A DNA stretch of 64,000 bases, taken from positions 868,001-932,000 of the forward strand of contig NZ_CP011144.1 in the NCBI RefSeq assembly GCF_000972865.1. The letters run 5' to 3'. The translations under genes were made by a program, and so were the position numbers. Source of the stretch: Pseudoxanthomonas suwonensis (GTDB lineage Bacteria; Pseudomonadota; Gammaproteobacteria; Xanthomonadales; Xanthomonadaceae). Shown here one piece after another: positions 27,081 to 33,369 of the stretch. Each line of letters opens with the position of its first letter. The first letter of the stretch is position 1. The notes under the pieces are model-generated. The model saw only the letters and a list, made by a program, of their open reading frames with translations, was not told the origin of the DNA and made no database searches.

Positions 27081-27632
27081 TCAGAACATCCCGGTTTCCA
27101 GCCGCGCGGCCTCGGACATCATGTGCCGGCCCCACGGCGGGTCGAACACCAGCTCCACATCGGCCTCGGCGATGGTCGGGATCTGCTCGAGCTTGCTGCG
27201 CACGTCGTCGACCAGGATCTCGCCCATGCCGCAACCGGGCGCGGTCAGGGTCATCTTCACCTCGACCATACGCCGGCCGTCCTCGCACGGCTTGAGGCTG
27301 GCCTCGTACACCAGCCCCAGATCGACGATGTTGAACGGGATCTCCGGGTCGAAGCAGGTGCGCAGCTGGCGCCAGACCATCGCCTCGACTTCCTCGTCGC
27401 CGGCACCGGCCGGCAACTCCAGCTCCGGCGGCGGCTCCTTGCCGATCGCGTCCGCGTCCTTGCCGGCGATCCGGAACAGGTTGCCCTCGACGAACACCGT
27501 GTAACTGCCGCCCAGGCCCTGGGTGATGTAGCCGACGCTGCCGGCCGGCAGGGTCACGGCCTCGCCCTGCGGCACCATGACGGCGGCGCAGTCGCGCTCG
27601 AAACGGACGGGTTCACTGCTGCGGGAGTACAT
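27081..27632 (-). CDS. SufT-like iron-sulfur cluster assembly protein (DUF59/MIP18)
   Basis: Protein of 183 residues. The C-terminal MIP18/DUF59 domain has CFDPEIPFNIVDLGLVYE and the cysteine motif TLTAPGCGMGEILVDD. An N-terminal extension of about 70 residues (with LPAGSVGYITQGLGGSYTVF) is typical of stand-alone SufT proteins. The start MYSRSSEPVRFERD at 27632 was chosen because the upstream frame crosses the promoter. A TAGAAT -10 lies 63 bases before it. The suf genes themselves are not in the window. Confidence 0.88.
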   Translation of the reverse strand: MYSRSSEPVRFERDCAAVMVPQGEAVTLPAGSVGYITQGLGGSYTVFVEGNLFRIAGKDADAIGKEPPPELELPAGAGDEEVEAMVWRQLRTCFDPEIPFNIVDLGLVYEASLKPCEDGRRMVEVKMTLTAPGCGMGEILVDDVRSKLEQIPTIAEADVELVFDPPWGRHMMSEAARLETGMF

Positions 27633-27694
27633 GCGGTCGATATGGGGCGCGCTGGCCGCACATGCAAGCCGCTGCCGGGAAGGACAAGGCGGGC

Positions 27695-27700
27695 ATTCTA
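27695..27700 (-). promoter_or_regulatory. -10 element TAGAAT for the SufT-like gene
   Basis: Minus-strand GCTAGAATGCC matches a -10 in five of six positions. The same extended form GCTAGAAT precedes pip and gap in this window. No strong -35 is visible. Confidence 0.5.
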
Positions 27701-27748
27701 GCCGATGCGGGCAACGCGTATCCTTGGCGCCCCTGCCCGGACGCCCCG

Positions 27749-28183
27749 ATGCCGCCCGCCCCGAACGCCCAGCCACCCGCCACTCACCGCGCCCCGCGCT
27801 GGCTGTGGCCGTTCATGCTCCTGCTGGGCAGCGCGACGATGGTCGTGGCGTGGAGCTCGCTGGCCCTGGCCACCGGCCGCCAGCACGGCTGGCTTGCGCT
27901 GCTGGCGGCGCTGGAGGCGGCCTGGATGCTGCGCCTGGGCGGCATGCCGGCCGGCTGGCCGCGGCGCCTGCTGGCCGCGGCCACCACCGTGGCCATGGCC
28001 GTGGCCGTGCAGTGGTTCGTGGTGGCCGGCCACATCGGCGGGCAGATGGGCATGGCGCCGTGGGAAGCGGCGCCGAAGATGGGTGCGTTCCACGTCTGGA
28101 TCCTGGCCCGGCTGGCCAACACCTGGTTCGATGTGCTCTGCCTGGCACTGGCCCCGCTGCTGGCGCTGCGGGCCGCGCGCTAG
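27749..28183 (+). CDS. Small membrane protein of unknown function
   Basis: Protein of 144 residues with a short Pro-rich N-terminus and four predicted membrane helices (about 18-38, 45-60, 70-92 and 115-140). I do not recognise a family. It starts at the ATG at 27749 (MPPAPNAQPPATH); an upstream in-frame ATG at 27662 would add 29 unlike residues. It diverges from the SufT-like gene and is followed by a REP doublet, so it is likely a single-gene unit. Confidence 0.7.
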   Translation: MPPAPNAQPPATHRAPRWLWPFMLLLGSATMVVAWSSLALATGRQHGWLALLAALEAAWMLRLGGMPAGWPRRLLAAATTVAMAVAVQWFVVAGHIGGQMGMAPWEAAPKMGAFHVWILARLANTWFDVLCLALAPLLALRAAR

Positions 28184-28218
28184 GTCGCCCCGCTGCGGGC
28201 GTGGCCTGGCCCCGCTTC

Positions 28219-28315
28219 TGTAGGAGCCGGGTTCAGCCGGCGACGCGACGCCTCGGCACAGGCGACACCTTCATGGTTCCGACGCCCGTGTCGCCCACTG
28301 AAGTGGGCTCCTACA
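28219..28315. repeat. REP doublet 2
   Basis: TGTAGGAGCCGGGTTCAGCC on the left; GTCGCCCACTGAAGTGGGC then TCCTACA on the right. The middle has CCTCGGCACAGGCGAC and GACGCCCGTG. The two heads carry different stem sequences, so the doublet was assembled from, or has diverged into, two REP variants. It is downstream of pntB. Confidence 0.9.
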
Positions 28316-28337
28316 AGGGGAGCCGGCAAGGCGCCCA

Positions 28338-28422
28338 AATGGGGTCAGGTTCATTTTCTTGGGGAAATGACCTGACCCGTTGGACCGGGCATTGGCGCTG
28401 GGAAATTGAACCTGACCCCATT
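28338..28422. repeat. TCAGGTTCA inverted repeat, copy 1
   Basis: AATGGGGTCAGGTTCA (28338-28353) and its perfect complement (28407-28422) enclose a second, shorter TCAGGTCATTTC-type motif at 28366-28379. GGCGCC lies just outside both ends. It begins 21 bases after the pntB stop on the pntB strand and is followed by REP doublet 2. A related copy is at 31919. Confidence 0.85.
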
Positions 28423-28442
28423 AGGGGCGCCTCGGCCGAGGC

Positions 28443-29882
28443 TCAGTGCCCGCCACCGTCCAGCGCCTTGAGCTCGCTGACCAGGGCGCTGGCCATCTCG
28501 GCGCCGTCGCCGTACAGCATGCGGGTATTGTCGGCGTAGAACAGCGCGTTCTCGATGCCGGCGAAACCCGTGCCCTTGCCGCGCTTGATCACGATCGCGT
28601 TCTTCGACTCGACCACGTCCAGGATCGGCATGCCGTAGATCGGCGATGCGGGATCGGTCTTGGCCACCGGGTTGACCACGTCGTTGGCACCGATCACCAG
28701 CGACACGTCGGTGTTCGGGAACTCCGGATTGATGTCGTCCATGTCGGCAATCAGGTCGTAGGGCACGCCGGCCTCGGCCAGCAACACGTTCATGTGCCCG
28801 GGCATGCGCCCGGCGACCGGATGGATCGCGAACTTGACCTTCACGCCGCGGTCGATCAGCCGCTGCGCCAGTTCCCAGATCTTGTGCTGGGCCTGGGCCA
28901 CGGCCAGGCCGTAGCCGGGCACGATCACCACGCGCTCGGCGTAGGCCATCATCGCCGCCACGTCGCCGGCCTCGATCGGCTTCTGCGAACCGCTGATCTC
29001 CTGCGCCTGGCCGCCGCCGCCGAAGCTGCCGAACAGCACGCCGGTGATCGGCCGGTTCATCGCCTTGGCCATCAGCCGGGTGAGCAGGATGCCGGCCGCG
29101 CCGACCATCATGCCGGCGATGATCAGCGCCTCGTTGCCCAGCACGTAGCCTTCGAATGCCACCGCCAGTCCGGTGAAGGCGTTGTACAGCGAGATCACCA
29201 CCGGCATGTCGGCGCCGCCGATGGGCAGGGTCATCAGCACGCCCAGCGCCAGGGCGACGACGAAGAACGCGGCGATCGCCCACATCTCCAGGGTCACACC
29301 GGCCCACACGCCCAGCACCACCATGGCCACCGCCACCAGCAGGTTGAAGGCCTGCTGGCCGGGGAACACCACGCGCCGGTCCAGGCGCCCGTCGAGTTTG
29401 GCCCAGGCGATGATCGAGCCGGACAGCGCCACCGCGCCGATCGCCGAACCCAGCAGCGCCAGGGTCAGCACCACCGTGCCCGGGTGCGTGCCCGCGCCAT
29501 CGAGCGGCAGCACATCGCCGTGCGCCAGCGCCGAGAAGCGCAACAGTTCCACCGCGCCGATCGCCGCGGCCGAACCGCCGCCCATGCCGTTGTACAGCGC
29601 CACCATCTGCGGCATGTCGGTGATGGCCACCTTCTTGCCGGAGATCCAGGCGGTGACCGTGCCCAGCACCAGCGCGGTGACGATCAGCGGCATGTTGTGC
29701 AGGCCCGGCAGCAGGAAGGTCGCCGCGGTGGCGATCAGCATGCCCCAGCCGGCCCAGTGGATGCCGCTGCGCGCGGTGGCCGGCGAGGCCATGCGCTGCA
29801 GGCCGAGCAGGAACAGGGTCGCCGCGACCAGGTAGCTGACCCCGACCAGCCAGGTGCGGAAGTCGAATTCGCCGCCGCTCAT
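28443..29882 (-). CDS. pntB: NAD(P) transhydrogenase subunit beta
   Basis: Membrane and NADP-binding (dIII) subunit of proton-translocating transhydrogenase, 479 residues. About nine membrane helices fill residues 10-270. Domain III carries the NADP-binding pattern VVIVPGYGLAVAQAQH (GYGLAVAQAQ) and VNPVAKTDPASPIYGMP. The start MSGGEFDFRTW at 29882 overlaps the pntAB stop (ATGA). It uses the proton gradient to make NADPH from NADH. Confidence 0.96.
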   Translation of the reverse strand: MSGGEFDFRTWLVGVSYLVAATLFLLGLQRMASPATARSGIHWAGWGMLIATAATFLLPGLHNMPLIVTALVLGTVTAWISGKKVAITDMPQMVALYNGMGGGSAAAIGAVELLRFSALAHGDVLPLDGAGTHPGTVVLTLALLGSAIGAVALSGSIIAWAKLDGRLDRRVVFPGQQAFNLLVAVAMVVLGVWAGVTLEMWAIAAFFVVALALGVLMTLPIGGADMPVVISLYNAFTGLAVAFEGYVLGNEALIIAGMMVGAAGILLTRLMAKAMNRPITGVLFGSFGGGGQAQEISGSQKPIEAGDVAAMMAYAERVVIVPGYGLAVAQAQHKIWELAQRLIDRGVKVKFAIHPVAGRMPGHMNVLLAEAGVPYDLIADMDDINPEFPNTDVSLVIGANDVVNPVAKTDPASPIYGMPILDVVESKNAIVIKRGKGTGFAGIENALFYADNTRMLYGDGAEMASALVSELKALDGGGH

Positions 29883-30178
29883 GCCTTGCGCTCCGGCTTC
29901 TTCGACGACTTGAACATCTCCAGCATGCGCTCGGTGACCACGTAGCCGCCGGCCGCGTTGCCCGCGCCCAGGACCACGGCGATGAAACCGATCGCCTTCT
30001 CCAGGGTGGTGTCGGCGTGGCCGAGCACGACCATTGCACCGATCAGGACGATGCCGTGGATGAAGTTGGAGCCTGACATCAGCGGCGTGTGCAGGATCAC
30101 CGGCACCCGCGAGATGATCACGTGGCCGGCGATCGCCGCCAGCATGAAGATGTACAGCGCAACGAAACCGTCGTTCAT
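29879..30178 (-). CDS. pntAB: NAD(P) transhydrogenase subunit alpha, membrane part
   Basis: Protein of 99 residues with three predicted membrane helices, corresponding to the C-terminal membrane part of fused PntA. The start MNDGFVALYIFMLAAI at 30178 is preferred over an upstream ATG (30229). It overlaps pntB by ATGA. In most split-type operons it directly follows the soluble alpha gene; here that gene is 1.8 kb away at 31996 with three opposite-strand genes between. Confidence 0.93.
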   Translation of the reverse strand: MNDGFVALYIFMLAAIAGHVIISRVPVILHTPLMSGSNFIHGIVLIGAMVVLGHADTTLEKAIGFIAVVLGAGNAAGGYVVTERMLEMFKSSKKPERKA

Positions 30179-30404
30179 TACCGCCTCGCTCCCCGGGCAC
30201 GGCGCCCGCCGGGATGATAACCGCAGCATGAACGGTTGGGAGGCCGGTCAACCAGTTGCACATGCATGCGTTTCCCTGGGTGTTCCCTCGCAGGAGACCG
30301 CCTTGGACCGCCGCAACGCTTCCCTGTCTTCCTTCCCGTCGCCGCGCGTTTCCCGGGGCGTCGCCTTCCTGGCCGGCCAGCGCCGGGCCGTGCGCAGCTA
30401 AGCT

Positions 30405-30974
30405 GTGCTGGTGACCACGCCCCTCGATCCCGGCTGGGAGACGCAGGCGACGCCCGTCTGGGCGTCGCTGGACGCGTTCCTGGCCGAGGTCGGGCCGCGC
30501 GCGTTCCGCTTCGCCGAGGCCGGCCTGCGCCACCGCGACGACGCCCTGGACGCGGTCCAGGACGCGATGATGAAGATGCTGGCCTACCGCGAGCGCCCGG
30601 CCGGCGAGTGGACGCCGCTGTTCTGGAGCATCCTGCGCCGCCGGATCATCGACCTGCAGCGGCGCGCGCGCTTCCGCCTGCGCTGGCTGCGTCCAGCCGG
30701 CGACATGGTGGACGCCGACGACGCCAGCATCGACTGGGCCGACCCGGGCGTGGGTCCGGCCCAGGCCCACGAGCAGCGCGAAGCCTACGCGCGCCTGGTC
30801 CAGGCGCTGCGCGCGCTGCCGGCCCGGCAGCGTGAGGCGTTCACCCTGCGCGTGTTCGAGGAGCTGGACGTGGCCACCACCGCGCGGGCGATGGGCTGTT
30901 CGGAAGGCTCGGTGAAGACCCACCTGTCGCGTGCGCGGCAGGCACTGCAATCGCAACTGGAGGACGTCCGATGA
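30405..30974 (+). CDS. ECF-type RNA polymerase sigma factor
   Basis: Sigma-70 family protein of 189 residues. Region 2 covers about residues 25-80 (DDALDAVQDAMMKMLAYRER) and region 4 covers about 125-180 (LPARQREAFTLRVFEELDV and the helix-turn-helix CSEGSVKTHLSRARQAL). The start is GTG at 30405, with another GTG two codons later. The stop overlaps the next gene (ATGA). With the following two genes it forms a small ECF module inserted between pntAB and pntAA. The target regulon is unknown. Confidence 0.9.
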   Translation: MLVTTPLDPGWETQATPVWASLDAFLAEVGPRAFRFAEAGLRHRDDALDAVQDAMMKMLAYRERPAGEWTPLFWSILRRRIIDLQRRARFRLRWLRPAGDMVDADDASIDWADPGVGPAQAHEQREAYARLVQALRALPARQREAFTLRVFEELDVATTARAMGCSEGSVKTHLSRARQALQSQLEDVR

Positions 30975-31333
30975 CGACCGCACCCGACCCCGTCGACTTC
31001 GACCCCATCGACAGCCGGGCCCGGCAGCTGCACGCCGCCGCACTGGCCGATGTCTCCGCGCCGACCCTGGCGCGGCTGCGCCAGGCGCGCCGCGCGGCTG
31101 CGGACGCCGCGCCGCGCCGGCGGCCGCTGTTCGCGCCGTGGCTGGCTGGCGGCGCGGTGGCCGCGGCCGTGGCGCTGGCGGTGCTGCTGCATCCGGGCGT
31201 GCCGACGCCCGGCGCGCCCGACCAGCCGGCGCTGGCGGCCGCGACCGCCGACCCGGCCGAACCGCTGCAGGAGGATCCCGGTTTCTATCTGTGGCTGGAT
31301 TCGGCCGACGCCATCGCCCTCGCAATGGAGTAA
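30971..31333 (+). CDS. Small single-pass membrane protein, DUF3619-like, possible anti-sigma factor
   Basis: Protein of 120 residues: a cytoplasmic part of about 50 residues rich in Ala/Arg (APTLARLRQARRAAADA), one membrane helix (about 57-75), and a short periplasmic tail ending DPGFYLWLDSADAIALAME. The arrangement resembles DUF3619 proteins, which follow ECF sigma genes. Translation is coupled to the sigma gene by ATGA overlap. An anti-sigma role is inferred from position and topology; the classical zinc anti-sigma motif is absent. Confidence 0.75.
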   Translation: MTTAPDPVDFDPIDSRARQLHAAALADVSAPTLARLRQARRAAADAAPRRRPLFAPWLAGGAVAAAVALAVLLHPGVPTPGAPDQPALAAATADPAEPLQEDPGFYLWLDSADAIALAME

Positions 31334-31336
31334 CCC

Positions 31337-31786
31337 ATGAAGTCCCTCCGCATCGCCATCTGCCTGTTCGCGCTCGCGCTGCCCGCGCTGGCCACGGCGC
31401 AGGCCACGCCGCCCGCGAAGCAGGAAACGGCGCCGGCCACCGCCCCGCTGCCCGCCTGGGAACAGCTCAGCGCCGAGCAGCGCGAGACCTTGATCGCGCC
31501 GGTGCGCGAGCGCTGGAACGATTCGCCGCAGGAGCGCGGGCGCATGCTCGAGCACGCGCGCCGCTGGAAGTCGATGCCGCCGGAGGAGCGCGAGCGCGCC
31601 CGCCGCGGCATGCACCGCTTCGAGCAGATGAGCCCGGAGCAGAAGCAGCAGGCGCGCGCCATCTTCGAGCAGACCCGGGACATGACCCCGGAGCAGCGCC
31701 AGGCGTTCCGCGAGCGCTGGAAGAAGATGAGCCCCGAGCAGCGCCAGCAGTGGCTGCACGAGCATCCCGCACCGGCGCAGCCCTAG
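31337..31786 (+). CDS. DUF3106 secreted protein
   Basis: Protein of 149 residues with a clear signal peptide (MKSLRIAICLFALALPALATAQA in pattern, cleavage near residue 22) and a helical, charged domain made of repeated turns of the type MSPEQRQ, MPPEERER, MSPEQKQQ, MTPEQRQ. The repeats recall LTxxQ-type periplasmic proteins such as CpxP and Spy, but homology is not shown. It starts three bases after the membrane protein stop. A REP doublet starts ten bases after its stop. Confidence 0.85.
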   Translation: MKSLRIAICLFALALPALATAQATPPAKQETAPATAPLPAWEQLSAEQRETLIAPVRERWNDSPQERGRMLEHARRWKSMPPEERERARRGMHRFEQMSPEQKQQARAIFEQTRDMTPEQRQAFRERWKKMSPEQRQQWLHEHPAPAQP

Positions 31787-31795
31787 TCCGCCTTT

Positions 31796-31892
31796 TGTAG
31801 GAGCTGGCTTCAGCCGGCGACACGGGCGTCGAAAGCATGAAGGAGTCGCCTGTGCCGAGGCGTCGTGTCGCCGGCTGAAGCCAGCTCCTACA
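31796..31892. repeat. REP doublet 3
   Basis: TGTAGGAGCTGGCTTCAGCC and its inverted counterpart ending CAGCTCCTACA; middle GACACGGGCGTCG..GGAGTCGCCTGTGCCGAGGCG. It lies between the convergent DUF3106 and pntAA genes. Confidence 0.92.
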
Positions 31893-31918
31893 AAAACGCA
31901 GGACCGCCCCTGCGCCCG

Positions 31919-31967
31919 AAATGGATCAGGTTCAATTTCCCCGAAAAAAATGAACCTGACCCCATTT
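31919..31967. repeat. TCAGGTTCA inverted repeat, copy 2
   Basis: AAATGGATCAGGTTCA and TGAACCTGACCCCATTT are complementary except near one end, with a short A-rich loop. It lies 29 bases after the pntAA stop and is followed by REP doublet 3. The same pair of elements in the same order follows pntB (28338 and 28219). Confidence 0.85.
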
Positions 31968-31995
31968 GGGCGGGCGAGCCCGGTAACCGCTGCCG

Positions 31996-33105
31996 TCAAC
32001 CCGCCTCGGCAGCCGCAACCTCCGGCGCTGCCGGCCACGCCGTCTTCGCCAGCAGCTCGTCGTTCCAGTCGAAGGCCAGCGCGCCGTCCTTCAGGAACAG
32101 CGCGACGAAGTTGTACACGTTGCGCGCGTACATCTCGCTGGCGTGCACCGCGCCCATGCTGGCCAGGTTGAGCGGACCGGCGACGGTCACCCCGCCCTGC
32201 TCCACCGTTTCGCCCGGGCGGGTCGCCTCGCAGTTGCCGCCGGTCTCGGCGGCCAGGTCCACGATCACGCTGCCGGGCTTCATCCCGGCGACCATCGCCG
32301 CGGTCACGATCTTCGGTGCCGGGCGACCCGGCACCGCCGCGGTGCAGACCACCACGTCGATGCCCTTCAGATGGTCTGCGAGCCGGCGCTGCTGTTCGGC
32401 GCGCTCCTCGTCGGTGAGCTGGCGCGCGTAGCCGCCTTCGCCGGCCGCGCTCACGCCCAGGTCGAGGAACTTGCCGCCGAGCGATTCGATCTGCTCGCGC
32501 GTCTCCGGGCGCACGTCGAAGCCCTCTACCTGCGCGCCGAGCCGGCGCGCGGTGGCGATCGCCTGCAGTCCCGCCACGCCGGCGCCAACGATCAGCACCT
32601 TCGACGGCCGGATCGTGCCGGCCGCGGTGGTGAGCATCGGGAAGAAGCGCGGCGCCAGCTGCGCGGCAATCAGTACCGCCTTGTAGCCTGCCATGCCGGC
32701 CTGCGAGCTGAGCACGTCCATCGCCTGCGCGCGCGTAGTGCGCGGCAGCCGCTCCAGCGGGAAGGCGCGGATGCCGCGCGCCTGCAGCGCCGCGGCACGC
32801 GCCTCGTCGGCCTGCGGTTGCAGCACGCCGACCAGGGTCGCGCCCTGCCTGAGCCCGGCGATCGCCTCGGCCGGCGGCGGCTGCACGCACAGCACCAGCT
32901 CGGCGGCGGCACGCGCGGCCGCGCCAGCGGCCTGCGCGCCGGCATCGAGATAGGCCTGGTCGGTGATTCCCGCGGCCAGGCCTGCACCTGGCTCGACCTG
33001 CACCCGCGCACCGGCGGCGAGCAGCTTCTTCACCGTTTCCGGCGTGGCCGCCACGCGCTTCTCGCCCGCCGCGGCTTCCCTCAGCACCAGCACTTCCACC
33101 GCCAT
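31996..33105 (-). CDS. pntAA: NAD(P) transhydrogenase subunit alpha, NAD-binding part
   Basis: Soluble domain I of proton-translocating transhydrogenase, 369 residues, the separate form also found in Rhodospirillum. It belongs to the alanine dehydrogenase/PNT fold: N-terminal EKRVAATPETVKKLLAAGA and the NAD motif VLIVGAGVAGLQAIATARRLGA at about residues 165-187. Its partners pntAB and pntB are downstream on the same strand, but an ECF module on the opposite strand intervenes, so they may be transcribed separately. Confidence 0.95.
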   Translation of the reverse strand: MAVEVLVLREAAAGEKRVAATPETVKKLLAAGARVQVEPGAGLAAGITDQAYLDAGAQAAGAAARAAAELVLCVQPPPAEAIAGLRQGATLVGVLQPQADEARAAALQARGIRAFPLERLPRTTRAQAMDVLSSQAGMAGYKAVLIAAQLAPRFFPMLTTAAGTIRPSKVLIVGAGVAGLQAIATARRLGAQVEGFDVRPETREQIESLGGKFLDLGVSAAGEGGYARQLTDEERAEQQRRLADHLKGIDVVVCTAAVPGRPAPKIVTAAMVAGMKPGSVIVDLAAETGGNCEATRPGETVEQGGVTVAGPLNLASMGAVHASEMYARNVYNFVALFLKDGALAFDWNDELLAKTAWPAAPEVAAAEAG

Positions 33106-33139
33106 CGCGTCCCCTCGCCCTGAACCGGATCGAGCGGCG

Positions 33140-33145
33140 ATGCTA
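33140..33145 (-). promoter_or_regulatory. -10 element TAGCAT for pntAA
   Basis: Minus-strand TTGCTAGCAT gives a -10 with four to five matches, 35 bases before the pntAA ATG. It shares the GCTA start with other -10 candidates in this window. No clear -35. Confidence 0.4.
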
Positions 33146-33241
33146 GCAAAACGCGGGCGCCGGCCGGCGCCCGGGCAATGGTTTCATGCGTATCGCAGGC
33201 GGCGTGCCGTGGCCTGCCCCCGGTCAGACCGGTGCTTTCCC

Positions 33242-33338
33242 TGTAGGAGCCCACTTCAGTGGGCGACACGGGCGTCGGGACCACGAAGAAGTCGCCTGTG
33301 CCGAGGCGTCGTGTCGCCGGCTGAAGCCAGCTCCTACA
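33242..33338. repeat. REP doublet 4
   Basis: TGTAGGAGCCCACTTCAGTG on the left, GCCGGCTGAAGCCAGCTCC then TACA on the right. The left and right stems belong to different variants. It lies between pntAA (diverging) and the end of the first DUF1631 gene, 31 bases after that stop. Confidence 0.92.
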
Positions 33339-33369
33339 AGAATGCACCGCCCCCTGCAGGGGGGCGCCG

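Noticed and set aside
28184-33369. A composite transposon carrying the ECF module between repeat pairs
   Set aside because: No transposase, no direct target repeats and no complete terminal inverted repeats were found. The repeats are REP-type and palindromic elements that also occur elsewhere. I keep the split operon as an observation only.
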